Below, one piece after another: positions 18,101 to 26,450 of a DNA stretch of 64,000 nucleotides; the stretch's first letter is position 1; the number at the start of each line of letters is the position of its first letter. The notes beneath the pieces are model-generated. The model did not search any database, had not been told where the DNA came from, and worked only from the letters and a program-made list of their open reading frames with translations. The stretch is from Marinilabiliales bacterium (GTDB lineage: Bacteria; Bacteroidota; Bacteroidia; Bacteroidales; SZUA-534), in assembly GCA_003512955.1 (NCBI GenBank), contig DOTG01000028.1, positions 1 through 64,000 of the forward strand. The letters are read 5' to 3'. Made by a program: the position numbers and the translations under genes.

Positions 18101-18801
18101 AGCTTTTTACTTTTATCATATAAAAATAACCCCTCTTTGAGTGTACCAGCCAAAAGGCGATCCTGATCGAACGGGATTAAAAAGTAGATGTCAGGAGGGA
18201 CCGGGTTTGTATCAATGAATTCTATTTGATCCCCTATTAATTTAGCAACTCCAAAAGAGGGATCCAATAGCCAGACTTGATCGCCAACTATGAACGAACG
18301 ATAATAGGAAATATGCCGGAGATTTACCTCTTGAACCAAATCATCGAAAAAACAAAAAACTTTTTCATGATTGGCCATAAAATAGGTTGTATCGGCCACT
18401 ACAAATGTGTTTAGCACCGCAGAAAATTCCTTTTCCTTTAAGGAATCGGAAAGAGAGGCATAAACCAATTGCCCATTAACTTCCTCTTTAAGGAAACCAA
18501 ATTCGCGGGATGCACCAACAAATATTCTCCCCTTATCGCTAATAGCAATGGAACGGACTGAAGAATTTAAAGGTACAGGAATCATTGACCAATTTAAACC
18601 GTCGAAACGGGAAATTCCTTTATTGGTAGCCAGACAAAGTGTTCCACTTTTATCTTGGACAATTCCCCAAACCTGGTTTGAAGCAAAACCGTTTATGGTA
18701 TGGTAATTATTAATAATGGGGTTTCCGACCTGAGACATACCTATTTTGCCAATTAAAATCCATGCTAGAACCAATTGAAAAATAAGTTGCCTCCGATCCA
18801 T
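15124..18801 (-). CDS. membrane sensor phosphatase: beta-propeller, Y_Y_Y, PAS and SpoIIE/PP2C domains
   Basis: In order over 1225 residues: signal peptide (1-23), a periplasmic two-component-regulator-type beta-propeller (about 25-690), a Y_Y_Y domain (about 695-757), one membrane span (about 763-787), a coiled coil, a PAS domain with PAC (about 834-945), a second coiled coil containing the SINYANRIQKAIL helix, and a SpoIIE phosphatase (about 985-1222). VDCTGHGVPGAF carries a conserved metal-binding Asp. The input half is that of Bacteroidota hybrid sensors, but the output is a Ser/Thr phosphatase instead of a histidine kinase. It is the second gene of a pair, 21 bp after the TPR-SpoIIE gene, and is the likely SiaC phosphatase or one of several. 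Confidence 0.85.
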   Translation of the reverse strand: MDRRQLIFQLVLAWILIGKIGMSQVGNPIINNYHTINGFASNQVWGIVQDKSGTLCLATNKGISRFDGLNWSMIPVPLNSSVRSIAISDKGRIFVGASREFGFLKEEVNGQLVYASLSDSLKEKEFSAVLNTFVVADTTYFMANHEKVFCFFDDLVQEVNLRHISYYRSFIVGDQVWLLDPSFGVAKLIGDQIEFIDTNPVPPDIYFLIPFDQDRLLAGTLKEGLFLYDKSKKLWARFKTDNDPLLKSSNPYTAIWLTNGKLAIASLKNGVFILNNRGSIETIYDKDRGLLNNSTYSLYQDSYNDLWIGQEKGVSHIELSVPFTKIGENSGIEGTVQTIGYYFGHLFCGTSNGIYHLPIEKAEKYYNHHFKLLHPDYIYNLDYCKVEIPGAPEPILLASCLRDLVSIDKNLNLNSIYKIYGCYSICPSPLKKGRVFLGSASGAQVLDIQYVNNQLKVIKVMVFPDFKESVRKILATPEGDFWIRTAFNEIYKIEFDNPDGIVNYSIHKFTKLNQEQPGLVITGLYLFSKKITIATNQGIFSTLLEEGKNLEKNFVRDTSFGISYLTDSLPVQALAQDPLGNFWMTTPKGLLSYEVSSNWLNAGSFSRLNNYQIQNIISIDPFGVSFLTEDEIYFIHEHEKNKTQPTIVTYVSRIKIGESFKTRHFYQPDRDQRHLNEVIPYNQNTISFQFATPFYQNPESIKWSYLLEGYENGWKTTDKPQVDYFNLPSGKYTFKVKAHPIYGNENPPDSYSFTVQTPWYKKTFFIIVFVILGSLLLWLIITIYTLKLKREKKKLQEIIKEAIRKEEEQYEEIESQSDKLIQVNKELEKLSIVASKTDNAVTILNAHGKVEWINDGYIRMYGFTLEEIKLKNDFLIGENATVSINDMVDVWYGRRMPIVFENLKRTKSGQKIWAQTTLTPLLDQNKELYQLIAIDTDITKLKLAEAEIAAQKIEIESQRDLAVSQRDEIIQQKMEIIDSINYANRIQKAILLDEKGLHTVVKNTFVLFLPRDIVSGDFFWAHDNGHQKIIATVDCTGHGVPGAFLSLIGISFLNNIVKEKSVLQPYEILNLLRDQVIKSLGQTGKEGESKDGMDISICLIDEKEHSVTFAGANSPAYLFSQTGVIELEANKMPISLYMQEFNSFTQHKYFYQSGDILYMFTDGFADQFGGPMGKKYMTKTLKKFFREIFDKELSVQKELLYKEHLDWKGVLNQIDDILIVGIKFD

Positions 18802-18822
18802 GTTGCTTGCAGAATGTAAGAT

Positions 18823-20619
18823 TTATGCTATGAAACGTGCTCCGATTACCAATACATCATCAATTTGACGGCTTTCGCCTTTCCAAACCTCATATTCCTG
18901 TTCCAATAATTGTTTGTGTTGTTCAAACGGTATTGACTGTATTTTTTCCAAAAATTCGATAAACCGCGGGGCCATATATTTTTGATTATGATCGCCACCA
19001 AATTGATCCTGAAATCCATCGGAATACATATAAAGTGTAGTGGTGGCGGTGATTTTGAATTTATGCAATTTAAAAAGGACCTGTCCAAACCCCACGTTCC
19101 CACCAATACTGAAAATATCTCCTTCAATCAAAGTGGTTTTATGGTCTTGAATCAGGCAAGCGGTGTGGTTTGCCAAAGCAAGTTCCAGTGAGTTTTCAAC
19201 CTTATCGTAACAGCAAAAGGTAATGTCCATACCATCTTCGCTAAAGCTTTCTTTATCTTTTTGATCTTGATTTAGCGTAAAAACCACCTTTTCATTCAAT
19301 TGGCTTAACACCTCAGCAGGGTTAAATATTTGATTTTCATTGACAATCTCGTTCAATAAGGTGTTGCCAATCATACTCATAAATGCCCCAGGGACTCCAT
19401 GTCCGGTACAGTCGATGGCTGCTACAAAAACTTTATTTCCATGATTTGAATGCCAATAAAAATCGCCACTCACAATATCCCTTGGTTTATAAAACACAAA
19501 CGAGGAGGGAATATCATCATTCATATGCTTCTCGTAAGGCAAAATAGCTTCTTGAATGTGGCTGGCATAGTTGATGCTATCGAGGATTTGGATATTCTTT
19601 TTTTCAATCTCACTATACAGTTCCTGAAGTTTGGCATTGGCCAGCTTCTTTTCACGCATCTGATTGTATATTAATAAAGTAATTAAACAGACAAAAATAA
19701 AAATGGAGATTAAAAAATACCGGAGCCTTCGTTCAGCCTTGCTTTTAACCTCATGTTGTTTGATTGCTAGTTCCTGCAATTCTTTTTGGCTATTTAAAAG
19801 ATTGATTTCTAACTGCTTTTCCCTGGTTATCTGCTCTACTTCTTTTAATGTATCTTTTGTTTTTTCAAGTACCCTTTCAGTCCTATTTTTTTCAGCCTCA
19901 ATCTGGGTAATCCGTGCCTGGCTCTGCAATTGCTGCTCCTCAAATAGCTGCTGTTGAAGGTGCTTATCGATGGAAGAGTAAAGTCCAAAATATTCCATGG
20001 ATTTATCCTTATCGCCTTTCTTTTCATAACATTCATGCAAAGTACCATAAAAAGAACGCATCAATTTCAAATGATTCAACGATTTACTGATTTCAAGTCC
20101 TTGATTAGCCGCTTGAATAGCTTCAGAATATTGTGCATTACTGGTATAAGCCACCGCCAAATTGCTCAAACATTCGGCTTCAGGCTGTTTTTCTCCTCTG
20201 GTTTTAATTAGAACCAAGCTTTTCAAAAAGCATTCAATTGCTTTATCGAACCTATCCATATCGTTATAAACAAAGGCCAGGTTATCGAGAACTTTTTGCT
20301 CACCCATTTTGTTTCCGAGGTCCTGATTGATGGTCATTACCTCTTCAAAATTTTTAATGGCCTCGTCGTAAATAAAATATTCCCAATACAGGTAAGCAAT
20401 TTTGTTTAGGTAGGAAGCGGCAGCATTGTCATTACCAAGGTTCCGGTTCTTGATGGCATTAACTTTATAATTCTCAATTTGTGTTTTAACCTCTTCGGGA
20501 AGTTGCTTGCGTTGGGCTTTGGAGGAATCAATGGTAAAGCAGAAAAACAGACTCGTCAGGAAAAGGAACGGTATGAACTTTTTCAATGTATGTCCGGATG
20601 TCCTCAAATTTTCCTTCAT
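18823..20619 (-). CDS. TPR sensor phosphatase with SpoIIE/PP2C domain
   Basis: This 598-residue protein has an N-terminal signal or anchor (about 12-33), a tetratricopeptide array (about 40-215), a coiled coil, a membrane span (about 300-320), the signalling helix SINYASHIQEAILP, and a C-terminal SpoIIE phosphatase (about 350-595) with VAAIDCTGHGVPGAFMSMIG. The same TPR-span architecture precedes histidine kinases in many Bacteroidota; here a protein phosphatase replaces the kinase. It is first in a two-gene unit with the propeller phosphatase. Two -7-like boxes lie about 100 bp upstream. Confidence 0.85.
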   Translation of the reverse strand: MKENLRTSGHTLKKFIPFLFLTSLFFCFTIDSSKAQRKQLPEEVKTQIENYKVNAIKNRNLGNDNAAASYLNKIAYLYWEYFIYDEAIKNFEEVMTINQDLGNKMGEQKVLDNLAFVYNDMDRFDKAIECFLKSLVLIKTRGEKQPEAECLSNLAVAYTSNAQYSEAIQAANQGLEISKSLNHLKLMRSFYGTLHECYEKKGDKDKSMEYFGLYSSIDKHLQQQLFEEQQLQSQARITQIEAEKNRTERVLEKTKDTLKEVEQITREKQLEINLLNSQKELQELAIKQHEVKSKAERRLRYFLISIFIFVCLITLLIYNQMREKKLANAKLQELYSEIEKKNIQILDSINYASHIQEAILPYEKHMNDDIPSSFVFYKPRDIVSGDFYWHSNHGNKVFVAAIDCTGHGVPGAFMSMIGNTLLNEIVNENQIFNPAEVLSQLNEKVVFTLNQDQKDKESFSEDGMDITFCCYDKVENSLELALANHTACLIQDHKTTLIEGDIFSIGGNVGFGQVLFKLHKFKITATTTLYMYSDGFQDQFGGDHNQKYMAPRFIEFLEKIQSIPFEQHKQLLEQEYEVWKGESRQIDDVLVIGARFIA

Positions 20620-20719
20620 GGAATATAATTTTAATCTGTTATCATTTTAAAGATATAGAAATTCAATTAGATATAAAAACTTAGCCACACTTTTAGATAG
20701 AACTACACATTTATAACAT

Positions 20720-20735
20720 CAAATATACAAACCTA
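20720..20735 (-). promoter_or_regulatory. two adjacent -7 boxes for the SpoIIE gene pair
   Basis: TAGGTTTG (20728-20735) and TATATTTG (20720-20727) abut on the minus strand, both exact TAnnTTTG matches, about 100 bp upstream of the start codon at 20619. Confidence 0.45.
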
Positions 20736-20773
20736 TTGATAAGAACCCGCAACAAACATATAATTATCCAGGA

Positions 20774-22375
20774 TCAATTTATTTTGAAGCCCAAAACCAA
20801 CACATCATCAATCTGTTCCTGGTTCCCTTTCCATTCATTAAAAGCGGTATCAAGTGCCCACTCTTTTTGGTGGAAAGGTACAGATGCCGATTCTAAGATG
20901 ATCTGTTTGAACCGGGTATATTTCATTTTCTTACCTTTACTTCCACCAAATTGATCGGCAAAACCATCGGAGAACAAATATATTTCGTCCTTGCCCTTGA
21001 GTTCCAGTTTCTGAGTGGCATAAGGTTCGTTGCAGAATTCATGGATGCCTATGGGAATCTTATCAGCCTTGAGTTCCATCAATTCTTGATCTCTAACCAA
21101 ATACAGCGGGTTGTTGGCACCTGAAAACTCTAAGGTATTGTCAACAATATCAATAATACAAAGGGAAATATCCATCCCATCGCGGGAGAATTCGAGAGAA
21201 TTATTTTCGTTTTCCTGATGCAGCGAAATGATAATCCGTTCCCGCAATTGATCCAAAATCTGGGCTGAATTGGTAATATCGTTCCGGTTAATGATCTCGT
21301 TCAGAAAAGCCGTACCCAGCATACTCATCATAGCTCCTGAAATTCCATGACCCGTGCAATCGGCAACAGCAACAATGGTTTTAAAACGGTTTTGTGAAAT
21401 CCAATAGAAATCGCCACTAACAATATCTTTAGGACGGTTTAGTACAAAATGCTCAGGTAATAGCTGTTCCATTAGATATTTAGGAGGAAGTAAGGCTTGC
21501 TGGATTCTACTCGCATAGAGAAGATTGTCCCTTATTTCTTCTTGCTGCAAGATGGCAAAGTCACGTTGCGACTGGATTTCTTCATTTTGCAATTCAATCT
21601 GATCCCTCTGAGTAGAAATCTCTTCATTCTGGGTAGCCAACTCCTCATTTTTTTTCTGAATTTCGATGAGCGCCTGTTCAAGTTCTTTGCGCTGCATTTC
21701 GTTCTGATAAAATATCTTCTGCAATTTTATATGTTGAATGCTTGACTTTTTAAAAGCCAGCTCCAATTCCTTGTTCCGTTGTTCAATTTCAATTTTTTGC
21801 TGTTCAATCATGTTCCATGCCACCTGATTGGCCTCACTTAACTCAGACTTTTTAACTCCCACCGCTATTGGGCCGGAATCGGAACTTGTTTTTTTAGGTT
21901 TATGGCCAACTTCGAATGATTGACGATAACTAGCATTCAATTTTTGAATCAACCAATTAAAATAAACCAAATGGCTTTGATCAGAGGTATTATTCAAACA
22001 CCTGATATCATCTGTTTTTACCAGTAATATATTATCACCTTTTAGCAGCTGATCGGTCTCGGTGTACCAAAGAATTTTATAAATGAGGCACCGTTCATCT
22101 AAACTGTTCAATGAGTTAATTAATGCAACCAATTCATTTATGGTTTCATAATTACTATCGAAACTTATGATAATGTTATGGGTTCCTTTCGTGAACCACT
22201 GTTCAAGTTGTTCCTTAGCTGTAATAAAAATAACCTGTTCAATAATGGATACATTTTGAAATTCCTCAATGTTTTTCTCAAAAAAGGAATGGAGTATCCG
22301 ACTTTTTGAAAGAAAAACAAGTATCCATTTTTCACTTGAATTTGGAACTGAGTCCTGCATTTGAATGAATGCCAT
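20774..22375 (-). CDS. cytosolic SpoIIE/PP2C phosphatase with receiver-like N-terminus
   Basis: No membrane span is visible in the 533 residues. Residues 1-150 have an alternating beta/alpha pattern resembling a degenerate receiver domain, but I see no clear phospho-acceptor Asp motif, so this is tentative. Residues about 185-300 form a long Gln/Glu-rich coiled coil ending in LLYASRIQQALLP. The SpoIIE domain (about 305-530) has VADCTGHGISGAMMSMLG and the late Asp in FSDGFADQFGG. It is the third phosphatase of the block and is separated from the others by 154 bp with promoter-like boxes, so it is its own unit. Confidence 0.82.
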   Translation of the reverse strand: MAFIQMQDSVPNSSEKWILVFLSKSRILHSFFEKNIEEFQNVSIIEQVIFITAKEQLEQWFTKGTHNIIISFDSNYETINELVALINSLNSLDERCLIYKILWYTETDQLLKGDNILLVKTDDIRCLNNTSDQSHLVYFNWLIQKLNASYRQSFEVGHKPKKTSSDSGPIAVGVKKSELSEANQVAWNMIEQQKIEIEQRNKELELAFKKSSIQHIKLQKIFYQNEMQRKELEQALIEIQKKNEELATQNEEISTQRDQIELQNEEIQSQRDFAILQQEEIRDNLLYASRIQQALLPPKYLMEQLLPEHFVLNRPKDIVSGDFYWISQNRFKTIVAVADCTGHGISGAMMSMLGTAFLNEIINRNDITNSAQILDQLRERIIISLHQENENNSLEFSRDGMDISLCIIDIVDNTLEFSGANNPLYLVRDQELMELKADKIPIGIHEFCNEPYATQKLELKGKDEIYLFSDGFADQFGGSKGKKMKYTRFKQIILESASVPFHQKEWALDTAFNEWKGNQEQIDDVLVLGFKIN

Positions 22376-22544
22376 TAGTTGTTTGATTGATTAAAATTTA
22401 CACAATGATTTAATACGGAACAATTGTATTATGGTTACAACCTACCTAGAATAGAGCTCTAAAAAAAAATAAAAGGAAGGATATATATTTTTCTACAATT
22501 ATACTGGCTTTGTTACACCTTTATAAGCACAGATCCGAATAAGC

Positions 22545-22573
22545 ATAAAAAAAGCTCCCAAGTTTGGGAGCTT
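22545..22573 (-). terminator. intrinsic terminator of gyrB
   Basis: AAGCTCCCAA (22552-22561) and TTGGGAGCTT (22564-22573) form a perfect stem. On the minus strand it is followed by a T run (A run at 22546-22553 on the plus strand). It lies 15 nt past the gyrB stop codon. Confidence 0.9.
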
Positions 22574-22587
22574 CTGATTTATATTTC

Positions 22588-24549
22588 TTAGGCATCAATT
22601 TTTGCATATTTCGCGTGGGTTTCAATAAATTCCCTACGTGGGGGAACATCGTCACCCATAAGCATTGAAAAAATATGATCGGCTTCGGCCGCGTTTTCAA
22701 TGGTCACCTGACGAAGAGTACGGTTTTCGGGATTCATGGTAGTATCCCAAAGCTGCTCGGCATTCATTTCTCCCAAACCTTTGTAGCGTTGAATGTGGAG
22801 CCCACCTTCATTTCCTCCACCCCATTCTTCTACCAACGACTGGCGTTGATCTTCGTTCCAACAATATTGTTGGTTTTTCCCCTTTTTAATTAAGTACAAG
22901 GGCGGAGTAGCAATATAAATATATCCGTTTTTAATCAAATCGGTCATAAAGCGGAAAAAGAAGGTCATGATCAAGGTGGCAATGTGGCTACCATCCACGT
23001 CGGCATCTGTCATGATAATTACTTTATGATACCTCAGTTTCTCAATGTTCAAGGCTTTGCTATCCTCGTCAGTCCCAATGGTAACTCCAAGGGCCGTGAA
23101 AATATTTTTTATTTCCTCGCTTTCGAAGACTTTATGGTGCATGGCCTTTTCAACGTTCAGGATTTTACCACGCAATGGAAGAATGGCTTGAAATTTCCGG
23201 TCGCGTCCTTGTTTGGCGGTACCACCTGCAGAATCTCCCTCAACGAGATAAATCTCGCAATTGGCAGGGTCTTTATCGGAACAGTCGGCCAATTTACCAG
23301 GTAACCCGCCGCCAGTCATCACTGATTTGCGTTGCACCAATTCGCGTGCTTTACGGGCTGCATGTCGTGCCTGGGCTGCCAGAATAACCTTATCAACGAT
23401 GGAGCGGGCATCTTTCGGGTTTTCTTCCAGATAATTATTCAGCATCACGCTCACCGCCTGATCGACCACCAAACTGATATCGGAGTTCCCCAATTTGGTC
23501 TTGGTTTGCCCTTCAAACTGGGGTTCAGCCACTTTAACAGAAATTACCGCGGTTAAACCTTCCCTAAAATCATCACCATTGATATCGAATTTGAGCTTGG
23601 CCAATTGACCCGACTTTTCGGCAAAGGTTTTCAGTGTCCTTGTCAACCCACGGCGGAAACCTGTTAGGTGGGTACCTCCCTCAATGGTGTTGATATTGTT
23701 TACATACGAATGGATATTTTCAGTAAATGTTGTATTGTAATGCATGGCAATTTCAACAGGAACATCATTCTTCTCGGTTGAAATATGGATAGGTTTATCA
23801 ATCAGTTTTTCCCGGGTTCCATCTAGGTAAAGAACAAATTCTTTCAATCCTTCTTCAGAAAAGAACTTTTCAACTTTTGAATTACCAGCAGCATCTTTCT
23901 CTCGTTTGTCGGTAAGAGTTAAAATAATTCCTTGATTCAGAAACGCCAGTTCCCTAAGGCGGGCGGCCAAAATATCGTAGTTATAGTCCACGGCCATAAA
24001 AATGGTATCATCGGGCCTAAAAGTAGTATGTGTCCCGGTTTTATCGGTGGTACCAATTTGGTGTACCTCGTTTTGAGGAATACCTTTGGCATATTCCTGC
24101 ATAAAAATGGTCCCGTTCCGATAAACTTCAACCTTTAAATAATTTGAAAGGGCATTCACGCACGAAACCCCAACTCCATGTAAACCTCCAGAAACTTTAT
24201 AAGAATCTTTGTTGAATTTACCCCCTGCATGCAACACTGTCATTACCACTTCCAGAGCCGATTTACCTTCTCCCTGATGCATTTCGGTAGGGATACCTCG
24301 TCCATCATCCGTAACCGTTATCGAATTATCTTCGTTGATGAATACCTCAATATTCTTACAATATCCGGCAAGTGCTTCGTCAATGGAATTGTCAACCACC
24401 TCATACACTAGATGATGAAGCCCTTTAACCCCGATATCGCCGATGTACATGGCAGGCCGCTTGCGAACGGCTTCTAACCCTTCAAGAACCTGAATACTGT
24501 CTGCGGAATACGAATTTTGCTGAACTTTGTCTTTTTCTGGATCACTCAT
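22588..24549 (-). CDS. gyrB: DNA gyrase subunit B
   Basis: GyrB is the ATPase and TOPRIM subunit of gyrase, which introduces negative supercoils. The 653 residues hold the GHKL ATPase (DNSIDEALAGY, DDGRGIPTEMH, GGLHGVGVSCVNAL), the transducer domain with its switch-lysine loop (QTKTKLGNSD), the TOPRIM motif EGDSAGGTAKQGRDR with DADVDGSHI, and the C-terminal GyrA-binding tail ending in QRYKGLGEMN. There is no insert of the kind that lengthens enterobacterial GyrB. It is transcribed alone from a TATATTTG box 74 bp upstream and ends in a strong terminator. Confidence 0.95.
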   Translation of the reverse strand: MSDPEKDKVQQNSYSADSIQVLEGLEAVRKRPAMYIGDIGVKGLHHLVYEVVDNSIDEALAGYCKNIEVFINEDNSITVTDDGRGIPTEMHQGEGKSALEVVMTVLHAGGKFNKDSYKVSGGLHGVGVSCVNALSNYLKVEVYRNGTIFMQEYAKGIPQNEVHQIGTTDKTGTHTTFRPDDTIFMAVDYNYDILAARLRELAFLNQGIILTLTDKREKDAAGNSKVEKFFSEEGLKEFVLYLDGTREKLIDKPIHISTEKNDVPVEIAMHYNTTFTENIHSYVNNINTIEGGTHLTGFRRGLTRTLKTFAEKSGQLAKLKFDINGDDFREGLTAVISVKVAEPQFEGQTKTKLGNSDISLVVDQAVSVMLNNYLEENPKDARSIVDKVILAAQARHAARKARELVQRKSVMTGGGLPGKLADCSDKDPANCEIYLVEGDSAGGTAKQGRDRKFQAILPLRGKILNVEKAMHHKVFESEEIKNIFTALGVTIGTDEDSKALNIEKLRYHKVIIMTDADVDGSHIATLIMTFFFRFMTDLIKNGYIYIATPPLYLIKKGKNQQYCWNEDQRQSLVEEWGGGNEGGLHIQRYKGLGEMNAEQLWDTTMNPENRTLRQVTIENAAEADHIFSMLMGDDVPPRREFIETHAKYAKIDA

Positions 24550-24622
24550 GATGTTATTATTAAATATATATCTTTAATTTTCAATTATTTATGCCTCCCT
24601 AGAAAGGTTAGGGAAAAACAAC

Positions 24623-24630
24623 CAAATATA
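24623..24630 (-). promoter_or_regulatory. -7 box (TATATTTG) for gyrB
   Basis: Exact TAnnTTTG match on the minus strand, giving a leader of about 65 nt. Confidence 0.5.
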
Positions 24631-24753
24631 GTATTTTCGATGGTTTATAAAGTGTAAATGAAACGCTATTTTGGAGTAGTTTTTAACAAGATTTAAACAT
24701 TTTTGAATGCCTTGCTGAATCTAAGGTTACGGACTTTTTTTATCTGAATATAT

Positions 24754-26433
24754 TTACAAAAATGAATAGGTAACTCCCAGCATTAAATTGAATCGTTGGG
24801 TTGGGTATTGTTTCCACTGTTCATATTTTACGGAACTGAGGTTGTTAAAATCCCCAAAAGCCGACAAACGTTTTGAAAGACGGTATTCAATGCCCAGGTT
24901 CAGGTCAATAATCCCCGGTAATTCCTTTGAAACTACTTGTTGGTTATTGTCAAATGTTTTAGCAAATCGGGTTCCAATACCAAATACATTTGCTTCCAGA
25001 ATAATTTTCTCCTGAATTTTATACCTGCCATTCAAGCTGAGGCTATATTCCGGTAAGTGCCAGGGTTTAGCCTCGTTTGAAAGTTCATATTGATAATAAT
25101 TGGCTTTTACCGACAACCAAAGTTTCTCGCTGGTTTTGTAGGATACTTCACCCAAAACCCTAAGCTGGGTCAGGTCATCGGTAATTGTAACAAATTTATT
25201 GTGCCACAATGTATTGGTATCGTTTACAAAAAAGTATTGTTGGTCGATCCTGGCATAATTCACTTTTGCGTTAAAAGCCACTTTGGAACTAATGTTTCCC
25301 CGGAAACCAAAGGTCAGGTTTATTCTGGTATCGGTGGGTGCTGTGGCCCATGACTGCCTGATGTAATTATTTTCGATATAAATATCGGCATAACTGTTTT
25401 CCTGATAATTTCCGTCCAGTTCGAAATAGGGTATCAGGAAATAGTCGATGATGTTATAATGCATACTTAGCCGGGGATAGAAATGGTACTTCTCGTTGGC
25501 TTGGTCAAAAAAAGTATTGACTCCCACCAAAACTCTCCATTTGTTGCCAAAAGCGCCTATCCAAGGGCTAAACCGGATTATTGAACCGTTGATGGTATCC
25601 TCTAAACCGGAGGTAGCACGGTAATGAATATCGATATCCACACCCACAAACTCTTTTTCAAAGAAGTAATTCAGCCCGGAATTAATTTTTAATTCACGTT
25701 CTTTCACTCCATCTTTAGCCAGTAACGATTGCCAATGTGTCTTGACTTGATAGTTTACATGGGCTGAATCCAAATAGGTAGTCTGTAACCCAACATTTCC
25801 TTTGATTAAATGAATCTTTTGGTTTTCAATCTCATCTTTCAGCAGAGGAGTGGGCGTATTTATACTTTCAACTAAGTCAGGATTGTAGCCATAATAATAA
25901 TTGATTCTATTTTGGTATGATGCTCCAATGTTAACCATTTTTTGTGATTTGGTGAAACGGCTGGCAGCCACCGAAGACTGAAAATCGGACAACCCGGCAT
26001 ATACTTTTTGATCGGCCTGATTTTTCACCTTTCCGTTGGTAGAATAATAACTAGATAAAGTATTCCAGTTCCATTTTTCGGAACGGTTGCTACCAAACAT
26101 CAATTGAGCCATGGGCGATAAATAAGTCCCAAAACCAGCTTTAGCATAACCGTAGTATATTTTTGAAAGGGGCTCGTTTATTAACTTTGCCGGTTTGATT
26201 GATGTAGGTTCAAACTTGGTGTTATGGCGGATGGGTGCTATCTCGTAGTGAAATGAAGGAACTACCACAAGCGTATCGACAATGCGGGGAAGTTCGCTGA
26301 TTTTAAAAGCATCGCTGATTACCGGCTCATAGGCTTTAACAACGGTCACTTCCTGCCTCACGGATTCCTGAGCTAGAACAACACCAGAAAACAACAGGAG
26401 AAAACTTAAGAAAACTATCAATCGGTTTTTCAT
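24754..26433 (-). CDS. outer-membrane beta-barrel protein, TonB-receptor-like
   Basis: A signal peptide (1-21) leads into 538 residues with the alternating aromatic/hydrophobic pattern of outer-membrane strands and a C-terminus ending in LMLGVTYSFL, a Phe-Leu end suited to barrel insertion. The length and late strands resemble the barrel half of TonB-dependent receptors, but no plug domain is apparent. Its start lies 17 bp after the stop codon of the giant TPR gene, so the two form an operon and probably an envelope complex. The substrate is unknown. Confidence 0.65.
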   Translation of the reverse strand: MKNRLIVFLSFLLLFSGVVLAQESVRQEVTVVKAYEPVISDAFKISELPRIVDTLVVVPSFHYEIAPIRHNTKFEPTSIKPAKLINEPLSKIYYGYAKAGFGTYLSPMAQLMFGSNRSEKWNWNTLSSYYSTNGKVKNQADQKVYAGLSDFQSSVAASRFTKSQKMVNIGASYQNRINYYYGYNPDLVESINTPTPLLKDEIENQKIHLIKGNVGLQTTYLDSAHVNYQVKTHWQSLLAKDGVKERELKINSGLNYFFEKEFVGVDIDIHYRATSGLEDTINGSIIRFSPWIGAFGNKWRVLVGVNTFFDQANEKYHFYPRLSMHYNIIDYFLIPYFELDGNYQENSYADIYIENNYIRQSWATAPTDTRINLTFGFRGNISSKVAFNAKVNYARIDQQYFFVNDTNTLWHNKFVTITDDLTQLRVLGEVSYKTSEKLWLSVKANYYQYELSNEAKPWHLPEYSLSLNGRYKIQEKIILEANVFGIGTRFAKTFDNNQQVVSKELPGIIDLNLGIEYRLSKRLSAFGDFNNLSSVKYEQWKQYPTQRFNLMLGVTYSFL

Positions 26434-26450
26434 TACTTTTCAGCTTAGAA

